From NCBI GenBank assembly GCA_019637795.1, contig JAHBUY010000009.1:180403-244402 (forward strand): 64,000 nucleotides of DNA, read 5' to 3'. Positions 54,447 through 62,454 of this stretch are shown piece by piece; positions within the stretch are counted from its first letter, which is position 1; each line of letters starts with the position of its first letter. A program made the position numbers and the translations under genes. The stretch comes from a bacterium (GTDB lineage Bacteria > Desulfobacterota > Binatia > HRBIN30 > CADEER01). The notes beneath the pieces were generated by a model, which was not told where the DNA came from, did not search any database, and saw only the letters and a program-made list of their open reading frames with translations.

Positions 54447-55303
54447 GCCCGCGCCGCCGCCTCATCGTCGCCGCCGACGACTTCGGCATGTCGCCGGGCG
54501 TCAACGCCGGCATCCTGCGCGCCCACCGCGAGGGCATCCTCACCGAGACCGGCCTGATGGTGCGCGGCGCCGCCGCGGACGAGGCGCTGGCGCTGGCGCG
54601 CGCCACGCCGACGCTCGGCGTCGGCCTCCACCTCACCCTCCTGCAGGGCCACTGCGCGGCGCCGCCGGAGGCACTGCCGCTGCTGGTCGACGCCAGCGGG
54701 CGCTTCAGCGACCGCCCGGTGTGGACCGGGATGCGCTATTTCTTCGTCCCCGGCATCCGCGCCCAACTGCGGCGCGAGATCGCCGCCCAGCTCGACGCCT
54801 TCGTCGCCGGCGGCCTGCCGCTGTCGCACGTCGACGGCCACCTCACGATCCACATGCACCCGTGCGCCCTGGCGATCCTGCTCGAGATCGCGCCGCGCTA
54901 CCAGGTGCGCGCCCTGCGCCTGCCGCGCGACCCGCTCCTCGCCGCGCTGCGCTGGGACCGCCGACACGCGGCGCGCAAGGTGTTCGAGGGGCTCGCCTTC
55001 GGCGGCCTGGCGCGCTGGGGGGCGCCGCGCATCGCCGCCGCAGGCCTGCGCACGCCGGACCACATGTTCGGCATGCACCAGACCGGCGCGGTGAGCGAGG
55101 CGTACCTGCTGCACCTCATCGCCACGCTGCCGCCGGGCACCAGCGAGGTGTACTGCCACCCGGCGATCGTCGACGCGGAAGCGCGCCGGTGGCGCCCGGC
55201 CGACTACCGCAGCGACGACGAGCTGGCGGCGCTGTGCAGCCCGCGCGTGCGCGCCGCCATCGATGCCGCCGGCATCGAGCTCATCGGCTATCGCGACCTG
55301 TAG
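54443..55303 (+). CDS. ChbG/HpnK-family carbohydrate deacetylase
   Basis: 286 residues from a GTG at 54443. LIVAADDFGMSPGVNAGILRAHREGILTETGLMV carries the metal-binding Asp pair, HVDGHLTIHMHP the two metal His, and GTSEVYCHP the C-terminal His of the YdjC/ChbG fold. HpnK deacetylates N-acetylglucosaminyl hopanoid; ChbG acts on chitooligosaccharides. Here it would free an amino group on a lipid-linked sugar or aminocyclitol. It is the last gene of the cluster and is convergent with the HNH gene. Confidence 0.88.
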   Translation: MSPRRRLIVAADDFGMSPGVNAGILRAHREGILTETGLMVRGAAADEALALARATPTLGVGLHLTLLQGHCAAPPEALPLLVDASGRFSDRPVWTGMRYFFVPGIRAQLRREIAAQLDAFVAGGLPLSHVDGHLTIHMHPCALAILLEIAPRYQVRALRLPRDPLLAALRWDRRHAARKVFEGLAFGGLARWGAPRIAAAGLRTPDHMFGMHQTGAVSEAYLLHLIATLPPGTSEVYCHPAIVDAEARRWRPADYRSDDELAALCSPRVRAAIDAAGIELIGYRDL

Positions 55304-55320
55304 CCCGCGGCCGACGCCGG

Positions 55321-55599
55321 TCAGGGCTGGAATTCGAAGCCGAGCTGGTGCCGCTTGGCGGTGTTGCACGGCTTGCAGGCGGGAACGACGTTGCCCTTGG
55401 TCGAGCGGCCGCCGCGGATGATCGGCACCAGGTGGTCCATGGTCAGCGCCCTGGCGCCGACCTGGGCGCCGCAGTAGTGGCACACCCCCGGCGCGCAGCG
55501 CCGCTTCCACCACGGCGTCGCCCGCAGCTCGCGCGCCTTCGCGCGCTCGCGCCGGATCGTCGCGTCGTCGACGTCGACCAGGAACCCGTCGTCGGTCAC
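55321..55599 (-). CDS. Small HNH endonuclease
   Basis: 92 residues from a GTG at 55599 (a TTG at 55635 would add 12 residues). The HNH core CHYCGAQ, TMDHLVPIIRGG, NVVPACKPCNTAK has two CxxC zinc pairs and the catalytic His. Such solitary proteins of about 90-100 residues with a FLVDVDDATIRRERAKARELR leader are common in high-GC bacteria; their target is unknown. It is the last gene of the minus-strand set that begins with the S8 protease. Confidence 0.82.
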   Translation of the reverse strand: MTDDGFLVDVDDATIRRERAKARELRATPWWKRRCAPGVCHYCGAQVGARALTMDHLVPIIRGGRSTKGNVVPACKPCNTAKRHQLGFEFQP

Positions 55600-55654
55600 G
55601 CGGCCGAAGGTAGGGGGCGTGGGCTCGGGACGCAACGCCCGCGCCGGGTCGAGG

Positions 55655-56152
55655 TCAGCGGCGGATCACGGTGCCGACGTAGACGTACTCCAGGTCGAGC
55701 GAGGTCAGCGGGCGATCGGCATCGCGCAGGACCACGTCGGTGATCTCGGCGACGAACAGGGTATGGTCGCCGGCGCGGTGGGCGTCGGCGACGCGGCATT
55801 CGAGGCTGGCGACCGCCTCGCGCAGATACGGGAGACCGGCCGGCGATTCCTCGCAGGCCAGCGCCTCCAGGTTGTCCGGATGGCGGGAGGCCGGCGAGTA
55901 GAAGTAGTCCTCGAGGTGTCGGCTGCCGGCGCCGATCACGTTGAGCGCGAAGCGGCCGCTGCGCTCGATCATCGGGTGCGAGGCGTGGCCGAGGTCGACC
56001 GCGGCCAGCAGCAACGGCGGCGTGCCCGACACCTGCGTCACCCACGACGACGACATGCCGTGCCGTGCCGCGCCGTCGCGCGTGGTCAGCACGTAGATGC
56101 CGGTGGTCAGCGCGGCCAGCGCGCGCTGCAGCGGGGTCGCCGGCGCCGTCAC
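55655..56152 (-). CDS. Flavin reductase family protein
   Basis: 165 residues from a GTG at 56152. ALAALTTGIYVLTTRDGAARHGMSSSWVTQVSGTPPLLLAAVD is the FMN-binding split barrel of flavin reductases (HpaC-like); FALNVIGAGSRHLEDYF and the C-terminal DLEYVYVG follow. It reduces FMN/FAD for a partner monooxygenase or acts alone. It lies 3 nt after the LLM-class oxidoreductase, whose flavin or F420 chemistry it may support. Confidence 0.87.
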   Translation of the reverse strand: MTAPATPLQRALAALTTGIYVLTTRDGAARHGMSSSWVTQVSGTPPLLLAAVDLGHASHPMIERSGRFALNVIGAGSRHLEDYFYSPASRHPDNLEALACEESPAGLPYLREAVASLECRVADAHRAGDHTLFVAEITDVVLRDADRPLTSLDLEYVYVGTVIRR

Positions 56153-56155
56153 GGG

Positions 56156-57079
56156 TCAGCCGAGACAGCGGACCAGCAGCGCCCGCGTGCGCTCGAGCGA
56201 AGCCGCCGCGTCGCCGCCGGCCGGGAACGGCGCGGCGAGGAAGTCGGTGACGCCGATGCCGCGCAGGCGTTCGATCTGCTCGCCGACCGCCGATTCGTCG
56301 CCGACCATGGCGACGTCCGCCGGCCCCTCGGCGCCCTCGCGATCGAGCATCGCCCGGTACGAGGGCAGGCCGCCGTACACCTGGAAGATGCGCCCCGCGG
56401 CCTCGCGCGCCGCCGCGGCATCGTCGGTCACCGCCACCGGCAGGCCGACGACCACCCGCGGCGCCGCCCGCCCGGCCGCGGCGGCGGCGTCGCGCAGGCG
56501 CGGGATGGTGTGATCGCGCAGCGTCTTCGGCCCGGTCATCCAGGTGATGGTGCCGTCGGCGACGCTGCCCGCCAGGGCCAGCATCTTCGGCGCCAGCGCG
56601 GCGATCAGGATCGGACAGGGCGTGGCCCCCGGCACGGCGAGGTTCGCGTTCACCCGGTATTCGCTGCCGGCGTGGCTGACCGTCCCCTGGCGGATCAGCG
56701 GCGCCAGCACCGCCAGGTACTCGCGCATGTGCGAGTACGACCTGGCGTAGGACAGGCCGAACATCATCTCGATGACGACCTGATGCGAGAGGCCGATGCC
56801 GAGGGCGAAGCGGCCGGTGCAGGCGGCCTGCGCGGTCAGCGCCTGCTGCGCCATCGCCACCGGATGGCGCGGGTAGGTCGGCACCACCGCGGTGCCGAGC
56901 TCGAGGCGGGTCGTGGCCCGCCCGCACAGCGCCGCCGCGGTGATCGCATCGACGCCGAAGATGTTGGCGAACCAGGCGCTGGCGAAACCGTCGCGTTCGG
57001 CGCGCTCCGCCTGCGCGATCAGCCCGTCGATCCCCGACCGCTCGTTGCTGATCTCACCGATGCCGATGCCGATGCGCAT
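56156..57079 (-). CDS. LLM-class, F420-type oxidoreductase
   Basis: 307 residues, TIM barrel. MRIGIGIGEIS, AERAERDGFASAWFANIFGVD, RLELGTAVVPTYPRHPVAMAQQALTAQAACTGRFALGIGLSH and ADGTITWMTGP are typical of the luciferase-like family that uses cofactor F420 (TIGR03564 type). Members of this group occur in actinobacteria and soil deltaproteobacteria-like lineages. Substrate unknown. Its presence, with the DDN-like protein at 31.4 kb, suggests that the organism makes F420. Confidence 0.87.
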   Translation of the reverse strand: MRIGIGIGEISNERSGIDGLIAQAERAERDGFASAWFANIFGVDAITAAALCGRATTRLELGTAVVPTYPRHPVAMAQQALTAQAACTGRFALGIGLSHQVVIEMMFGLSYARSYSHMREYLAVLAPLIRQGTVSHAGSEYRVNANLAVPGATPCPILIAALAPKMLALAGSVADGTITWMTGPKTLRDHTIPRLRDAAAAAGRAAPRVVVGLPVAVTDDAAAAREAAGRIFQVYGGLPSYRAMLDREGAEGPADVAMVGDESAVGEQIERLRGIGVTDFLAAPFPAGGDAAASLERTRALLVRCLG

Positions 57080-57122
57080 GTGGTCTCCCGTGGGATGGCT
57101 GGCGCGTGGGGCGCGATGCGCC

Positions 57123-57527
57123 CTACGGCGAGGGCGTGGCCGGCGCGCCGCCGGTGATCTCGGCCAGCAGGTAGTCGTCGCCCATGTACTGACCGAGCAT
57201 GCGCAGCGTGCTGCCCGCCGGCGCGTTCTGGAAGGTGGCCATCTGCGCGCGGTCGCCGCGCAGCAACACCTGCTCGGGATGCAGCTCGCTGCGATTGAAG
57301 AGGCTCATGCCCTCGACCTGCGGCGTCTGGGCGCGCAGGACGCCGAAGCGGCGGACGACGTCCCCGGCCCGGATCCTGATCGTCCCGAGGGTGCTGGCGC
57401 CGTCCGGCGGGTCGACGATTCCCTCCAGGCGCAGTTGCTGTCCGGTGCCGAACGGCCGCGGCTGGGCCACGGCGGCGGCGGCGACCAGGCCGAGGACGGC
57501 GAACGAGCAGAGGAGGGAGCGGGTCAT
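57123..57527 (-). CDS. Secreted protein of unknown function
   Basis: 134 residues with a signal peptide (RSLLCSFAVLGLVAAAAVAQ). The mature part is beta-rich (LRLEGIVDPPDGASTLGTIRIRAGDVVRRFGVLRAQTP, VLLRGDRAQMATFQNAPAGSTLRMLGQYMGDDYLLAEITG) and resembles a small OB or SH3-like barrel. I do not recognise it. The ATG overlaps the S8 protease stop by 4 nt, so it may be a partner or substrate of that protease. Confidence 0.7.
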   Translation of the reverse strand: MTRSLLCSFAVLGLVAAAAVAQPRPFGTGQQLRLEGIVDPPDGASTLGTIRIRAGDVVRRFGVLRAQTPQVEGMSLFNRSELHPEQVLLRGDRAQMATFQNAPAGSTLRMLGQYMGDDYLLAEITGGAPATPSP

Positions 57528-59266
57528 GGTGGATCGCAGCGAAAGCGGACGCGATCATAGTCCGGACGCGTCGCCGTGGACAGCCGCATGCGGATCTCGC
57601 CGCTGCCAGGGGCGTCGGCGCGCGGCCGTTCGACGACGAAGGGCACCGTGAGGCTGCAGGCGTTCTGGCCGCGGAACGGGAAGTCCGGCAGCGCGAAGGC
57701 CAGGTTGTCGACGTTCAGCCGGTCGATGCTGCCCGCCGGCGCGGTCACCGGCGGCGCCAGGATGGCGAACGCCTCCAGCGGCTCGTTGGTCGCGCACTGG
57801 CGCAGCAGCGGGTCGCGCATGTTGACGCACAGCGCGACCCCGAAGGTGCAGCGGCCGAGCGCCTGGTCGCTGTCGCACAGCGGATCGTTGTCGACGCAGC
57901 GCACCAGGGCGCGCGCCGACGGGCTCACGGCCTCGGGCGGGATGATGCTGAGCTCGAGCAGGCCGTCGCTGGCGCGGCTGCCGCCGCCGCGTACCAGCTC
58001 GGGCGAGCGCATCGACGCCCGCAGGGCGGCGAACGCGTCGAGGCGCGGCACGCGGCGCGCCCCGTCGGCGATCGGCACGCCGCTGTCCCGCATCAGCGCC
58101 AGGACGCCGGCGGCGGTGAGCCCAGGGCGGGCGGCGATGAGCAGCGCGGCCGTGCCGGCGGCGTGCGGCGCGGCCATCGAGGTGCCGGAGAGCACCGCGA
58201 GGCCGCCGGCGAGCCCGTCCGACACGACGCCCACCCCGGGCGCGAACAGGTCGAGGGTCGCGCTGCGATTGCTGAAGCGCGCGATGGCGTCGGCGCCGTC
58301 CACCGCGCTCACCGACACGGCGCGCGACACGCAGGCGGGGGCGCTCATCGCATTGGCGCGTCCCTCGTTGCCGCTGGCCGCGAACACCAGGGTGCCGCGC
58401 TGCCACAGCCGGTCGATGACCTGGGCGAACATGCGGTTGGCGGCGCAGCCGGTCCGGTTGCCGCAGCCGATCTCGCAATCGCCGGCGAACTGCGCGGCGC
58501 TCACCAGGCTCATGTTGACGACGCGGACGTCCGGCCGGTCGCTGGCGATCCAGTCGAGCGCCGCGATCCAATCGGACAACAGACCGCGGTCCTGATTGTC
58601 GAGCACCCGCACCGCCACCAGGCCGGCGCCGGGGGCGACGCCGGGCGGCGAGACGACGCCGCGCGACACGGCGATGCCGGCGACGTGCGGACCGTGATGG
58701 TTGACGCTGGCGGCGCTGCCCGGTCCGGACTGTCGCGCCTGCCCGTTCGGGCAGCACGCCCGTCGCCGGGTGTCGCCCACCGCGCCGGCGCGGCAGAAGC
58801 ACTCCTCCTGGCGCAGCGCCCCGGCGATGTCGGGATGCGTCTCGTCCACCCCGGTGTCGATGACGGCGATCACCACGCCGCTGCCGTCGACGCCGCGCGC
58901 GTGCACGCGGTCGGCGCGAATCTGGCGCACGGTGCGAGCGAGCGCCACGGTGCCGACGCCGTCGAGCTCCACGGCATCGACGTCTGGACTCGCCGCCAGC
59001 GCGGCCAACCCCTCCGCCGTCACCGTGGCGGCGAAGCCATCCACGGTCCGGTAGGCGTGGGCGACGCGCACGCCCGCCGGCGGCGCGGCGGGCAGCGCCG
59101 CCGCGCTCCGGCGCCCCGGCCGCATCGCGACCAGGACCGCCACCTCGCCCTGCTGCTCGGCGCGGGCCATCAGGCCGGCGCCGATCGTCGCCCCGCTGGC
59201 GGCGTCGGCGGCGACGAGCACGCTCAGGGCGACGAACAGGGAACCGGCGCGCGACACTCCCGGCAT
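57524..59266 (-). CDS. Secreted subtilisin-like serine protease (S8)
   Basis: 580 residues from an ATG at 59266. Signal peptide, then a propeptide with VDGFAATVTAEGLAALAASPDVDAVELD (I9-like), then the catalytic set: Asp in VIAVIDTGVDETHPDI, His in HHGPHVAGIA (Thr to Pro variant of HGTHVAG), Asn in FAASGNEG, Ser in LSGTSMAAPHAAGTAALL. A Cys-rich insertion (ECFCRAG, RACCPNGQ) lies between Asp and His. A 170-residue C-terminal domain with CVDNDPLCDSD and CATNEP could be an extracellular binding domain. Coupled to the secreted protein at 57123. It diverges from the gamma-glutamyltransferase gene. Confidence 0.92.
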   Translation of the reverse strand: MPGVSRAGSLFVALSVLVAADAASGATIGAGLMARAEQQGEVAVLVAMRPGRRSAAALPAAPPAGVRVAHAYRTVDGFAATVTAEGLAALAASPDVDAVELDGVGTVALARTVRQIRADRVHARGVDGSGVVIAVIDTGVDETHPDIAGALRQEECFCRAGAVGDTRRRACCPNGQARQSGPGSAASVNHHGPHVAGIAVSRGVVSPPGVAPGAGLVAVRVLDNQDRGLLSDWIAALDWIASDRPDVRVVNMSLVSAAQFAGDCEIGCGNRTGCAANRMFAQVIDRLWQRGTLVFAASGNEGRANAMSAPACVSRAVSVSAVDGADAIARFSNRSATLDLFAPGVGVVSDGLAGGLAVLSGTSMAAPHAAGTAALLIAARPGLTAAGVLALMRDSGVPIADGARRVPRLDAFAALRASMRSPELVRGGGSRASDGLLELSIIPPEAVSPSARALVRCVDNDPLCDSDQALGRCTFGVALCVNMRDPLLRQCATNEPLEAFAILAPPVTAPAGSIDRLNVDNLAFALPDFPFRGQNACSLTVPFVVERPRADAPGSGEIRMRLSTATRPDYDRVRFRCDPP

Positions 59267-59424
59267 TACAGGGGCGGCACCGCGCCAATGCAACCGGCAG
59301 CGCGCGCCCGGGGTGTCCGCGCGGTGGTGGTGGACCGCTGCCCGATACCGCGACCACGGGAACAGCGCGGCGCGCCAGGGGGACTCGATCGCGGAACCTC
59401 CGGCGCTTCTGCTAGCAGGGCGGC

Positions 59425-61038
59425 ATGTTCTCCTCGCATCGGCTCGACCCGCGGCGCGGCGCCGGCCGCTCGGTGGTGATGGCGCGGCACGGCATGGCCT
59501 GCACCAGCCAGCCGCTGGCGTCGCAGGCCGCGGTGGCGACCCTGCAGGCCGGCGGCAACGCGCTGGATGCGGCGGTCTGCGCCGCCGCCGTGCTCGGCGT
59601 CGTGGAACCGTTCATGACCGGCATCGGCGGCGACTGCTTCATGCTGATCTGGGATCCCGCCGAGCAGCGCCTGCACGGGCTGAACGGCAGCGGCCGGGCG
59701 CCGCGCGCCGCCACCCGCGAGGCGCTGCTGGCGCGCGGCCACCAGGTGATGCCGATGCTGGGGATGCTGCCGGTGACGGTGCCCGGCGCGGTCGACGCCT
59801 GGTGCGACGCGTTGGCGCGCTTCGGCCGGCGGACGCTGGCCGACGCGCTGGCGCCGGCGATCGACTACGCGACCGACGGCTTCCCGGTCACCGAGATCAT
59901 CGCCAGCCAGTGGGCCTTCGCCGCCGGCATCCTGCAGAACGACGACGCGCGGCGCGCCTTCACCGTCGACGGCCGGGCGCCGCGGCCCGGCGAGGTGGCG
60001 CGCCTGCCGGAGCTCGCCGCCAGCCTGCGCCTCCTGGCCGCCGGCGGCCGCGACGTCTTCTACGCCGGCGAGCTGGCGCGGGCGATCGCCGAATGCTCGC
60101 GCGCCCACGGCGGCCTGCTCGACGCGGACGATCTGGCCGCCCACCGCTCGACCTGGGTCGAGCCGATCGCCACCGACTATCGCGGTGTCGAGGTCTGCGA
60201 GCTGCCGCCGAACGGGCAGGGCCTGACGGCGCTGCTGGCGCTGAACATCCTCGAATGCTTCGACCTCGCCGGGGCGGCCGCGGACGCGCGGGCGCACCTG
60301 CAGATCGAGGCGATGAAGCTGGCATTCGCCGATCGCGATCGCTGGATCGCCGATCCCGAGCATGCGGCGGTGCCGGTGTCGATGCTGATCGACAAGGCGT
60401 ACGCGCAGGGCCGGGCGGCGCTCATCCGCCCCGAGGCGGCGCTGAAGCGGGTCCGCAGCGGCGGCGCGCCGATCTCGGACACCGTCTACCTCGCCACCGC
60501 CGATCGCGATGGCATGGTCGTGTCGCTGATCAACAGCCTCTACCTCGCCTTCGGCTCCGGCATGGTCGCCGGCCGTACCGGCATCGCGCTGCAGAACCGC
60601 GGGTTCGGCTTCCGCCTCGATCCCGCGCACCCGAACTGCATCGCCCCCGGCAAGCGGCCGTTCCACACCCTCATCCCTGGCATGGCGCTGCGCGACGGCC
60701 GGCCGCTGCTGGCGTTCGGCGTCATGGGCGGCGACATGCAGGCCCAGGGGCACGTGCAGCTCCTCAGCGCGCTCATCGACGGCGGCGACAACGTGCAGGA
60801 GGCGATCGAGCGCCCGCGCTTCAACTTTCTCGGCGGCGATCGCGTCGCCCTGGAATCGGCGCTGGCGGCGGCGCTCGGCGCCGACCTGGCGCGCCGCGGC
60901 CACGTCGTCGAGGACGAATCGGCGGCGCTGCTCGCCGGCGGCTTCGGCGGCGCGCAAGCGATCGCCATCGATCCCGAAAGCGGCGCGTGCTGGGGCGGCT
61001 CCGACCCGCGCAAGGACGGCTGCGCGATTGGCTTCTGA
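59425..61038 (+). CDS. Gamma-glutamyltransferase family protein
   Basis: 537 residues. GMACTSQPLASQAAVATLQAGGNALDAAVCAAAVLGVVEPFMTGIGGDCFMLIWD is the large-subunit hallmark. The autoprocessing Thr lies in DTVYLATADRDG, aligned with TTHxSVVDxDG, and the small subunit shows FGSGMVAGRTGIALQNRG and GVMGGDMQAQGHVQLL. No signal peptide is visible, so it is probably cytoplasmic, unlike classical GGT. It may act on glutathione, gamma-glutamyl or cephalosporin-like amides. It starts 158 nt from the divergent S8 gene. Confidence 0.9.
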   Translation: MFSSHRLDPRRGAGRSVVMARHGMACTSQPLASQAAVATLQAGGNALDAAVCAAAVLGVVEPFMTGIGGDCFMLIWDPAEQRLHGLNGSGRAPRAATREALLARGHQVMPMLGMLPVTVPGAVDAWCDALARFGRRTLADALAPAIDYATDGFPVTEIIASQWAFAAGILQNDDARRAFTVDGRAPRPGEVARLPELAASLRLLAAGGRDVFYAGELARAIAECSRAHGGLLDADDLAAHRSTWVEPIATDYRGVEVCELPPNGQGLTALLALNILECFDLAGAAADARAHLQIEAMKLAFADRDRWIADPEHAAVPVSMLIDKAYAQGRAALIRPEAALKRVRSGGAPISDTVYLATADRDGMVVSLINSLYLAFGSGMVAGRTGIALQNRGFGFRLDPAHPNCIAPGKRPFHTLIPGMALRDGRPLLAFGVMGGDMQAQGHVQLLSALIDGGDNVQEAIERPRFNFLGGDRVALESALAAALGADLARRGHVVEDESAALLAGGFGGAQAIAIDPESGACWGGSDPRKDGCAIGF

Positions 61039-61150
61039 CGGCGGGCGTCATCTCGAGGACGTTGGCGTCGGGTGCGCGGTCACTGGGGCGGTCGGACGGT
61101 TTCCGGCGCGCCACTGGCCGCCGGCGCCGGCGCGCGGTTGCCCTCGACGA

Positions 61151-61315
61151 TGAGGCTCTGCGGCAGCGACCTTCATCACTCGCGCACTCGACAACGGCGC
61201 CCCCCTCGAGGAAGTGCGGAAGGCAGCCGGCCACGCCGACGCTTCCACAACGAAGCTCTACGACCGTCGCGGCCACAACCCAGAGTAGTCGGTGGCCTTC
61301 TTCGCGACCCACTGA
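61151..61315 (+). pseudogene. C-terminal remnant of a tyrosine recombinase (integrase)
   Basis: The frame at 61175-61285 reads ITRALDNGAPLEEVRKAAGH, then the active-site Tyr in TTKLYDRRGHNPE. This is the last 40 residues of a phage/ICE-type integrase, with the HxxR-box partner His (AAGHAD) and the nucleophile Tyr. A TAG (61286) replaces the expected Lys, after which SVAFFATH and TGA follow as in intact homologues (FFATY end). Upstream, CTGCGG...ACCTTC looks like LRATFITR with a shift of frame. No other part of the integrase is visible, so it is a decayed fragment. Confidence 0.78.
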
Positions 61316-61321
61316 TTCGTC

Positions 61322-61717
61322 TCAGGCCGCGCCTTTGCTCTTGAGCGCAACGAAGCGGATGTCCACTCGCTTGTTGAGCGCCGACGCGATGCGGCGCAGC
61401 ATCGCCAGCGAGTGGCCCTCGCAGTCGTCGTCCTCCAGCCGCGAGATGACTGACGCAGTGGTGCCAACCCTCGCGGCGAGTTCCTTCTGCGTCAGCTTCG
61501 CCCTGGGCCGACGTGCTGCGGCTCTTCCAGCGCGGCAGCGGCTCGCGGCGAGTTCCTTCTGCGTCAGCTTCGCCCTGGTCCGCAGCTCGTACACCTTGCG
61601 CGCGACCTCGGCACTCGCCCGTGCCTCCTCAAGCTCCGCAATTCGTTCGGGCCGCCCAGCGGAGAAGCGGCGATGAAGGTATTCGAGCGCCGCCGAGGTG
61701 CTCTTCTTCTTGGACAT
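61322..61717 (-). CDS. Xre-type antitoxin-like HTH protein with an insertion in the HTH
   Basis: 131 residues from an ATG at 61717 with GGAGGA upstream. The N-terminus (KKKSTSAALEYLHRRFSAGRPERIAELEEA) and the C-terminus (RVGTTASVISRLEDDDCEGHSLAMLRRIASALNKRVDIRF) match antitoxin-like Xre proteins of HigA type. The HTH segment RAKLTQKELAA occurs twice, separated by 13 unrelated residues (SRCRAGRAAARRP), owing to a 72-nt in-frame insertion. That should disturb the HTH but keeps the frame. No RelE/HigB toxin gene is visible on either side. It is near the integrase remnant. Confidence 0.8.
   Translation of the reverse strand: MSKKKSTSAALEYLHRRFSAGRPERIAELEEARASAEVARKVYELRTRAKLTQKELAASRCRAGRAAARRPRAKLTQKELAARVGTTASVISRLEDDDCEGHSLAMLRRIASALNKRVDIRFVALKSKGAA
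61470..61578. repeat. 37-bp direct repeat inside the Xre-type gene
   Basis: The 37-mer beginning CTCGCGGCGAGTTCC is identical at 61470-61506 and 61542-61578, with 35 nt between (period 72 nt). It explains the doubled helix sequence in the HTH. The 35-nt spacer is not part of the repeat, so simple tandem duplication does not account for it; insertion with a target copy, or slippage with a filler, may. Confidence 0.85.
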
Positions 61718-61912
61718 CGAAATCAATCCTCCGTTGGCATGAAGGTGTGCCGCTGCGGAAGAGAAGGATCTGAGTTGCGGTCTCGCGCCAGTTGTACCAC
61801 GGCGCGTTTGCCGCCCGCTGCTGGCGGGTCGCCCCCGCCCCGGCGGCACCGCCGGCGCCCGGCGACTGCTGGCGCGCGGCGAGATCGAGCGGCCCGTCAC
61901 CTGGGCCGACCG
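61718..61912. other. Intergenic region between the Xre-type gene and the c-type cytochrome gene
   Basis: About 195 nt. No credible protein is present. The first 100 nt (61718-61800) are less G+C-rich than the chromosome average. A toxin gene would be expected on this side of an antitoxin but is absent or deleted. Confidence 0.4.
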
Positions 61913-62419
61913 CTACCTGCCGGTGGCGTCGGCGTTGTTCGGCGGCGCGAACTGCTGATTGCTGTACGGGTTCGCGGTCGGTCGGATGACGGCGTTGAAG
62001 CCGAACCCCGCCGCCTGGTGGCAGCCGTTGCAGCCCTCGGTGAGCGCGTCGTAGGCGGCGACGAAGGCGGTCGCGTCGTGCGCCCTGATCGCCGCCCGCA
62101 GCGCGGCGATGGGGGCGGTGGTGAACTCCGGCATCAGCTCGGTGAGCGGGCGCGGCGCGTCCTTGTGGCGCGGATGGTACCGCACCGCGTCGGCGAAGCC
62201 CTCCGCCAGCTCGTCGACCTCGTAGGACGCCAGCGGCCAGTTCCCCGCCTCGCCGGCGTACCACAGCTTGAGGTGCCGCATCTGCGTCGCGCCCATGATC
62301 TCGCCCAGCCCTGGCACATAGGGCGGCGCGCTCCTCGCCGGCTTCGCCGCCGCCGCCAGCGGCGCCAGGGCGATCGCCGCGCCGACCGCAAGCGTCCCGA
62401 GCCACCGCGTCGTGATCAT
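61913..62419 (-). CDS. Small periplasmic c-type cytochrome-like protein
   Basis: 168 residues from an ATG at 62419. Signal peptide (WLGTLAVGAAIALAPLAAAAK), then a helical domain (PYVPGLGEIMGATQMRHLKLWYAGEAGNWPLASYEVDELAEGFADAVRYHP) and a single heme site CNGCH (Cys130, Cys133, His134) near the C-terminus. The heme at the end of a helical bundle recalls class II (cytochrome c'-type) proteins. Possible axial Met at 47. Electron carrier or gas sensor are options. It is followed by the Xre-type gene. Confidence 0.8.
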   Translation of the reverse strand: MITTRWLGTLAVGAAIALAPLAAAAKPARSAPPYVPGLGEIMGATQMRHLKLWYAGEAGNWPLASYEVDELAEGFADAVRYHPRHKDAPRPLTELMPEFTTAPIAALRAAIRAHDATAFVAAYDALTEGCNGCHQAAGFGFNAVIRPTANPYSNQQFAPPNNADATGR

Positions 62420-62454
62420 CGCAGACTTCTTCGTATCACGGCGCGCCGGGGCCT

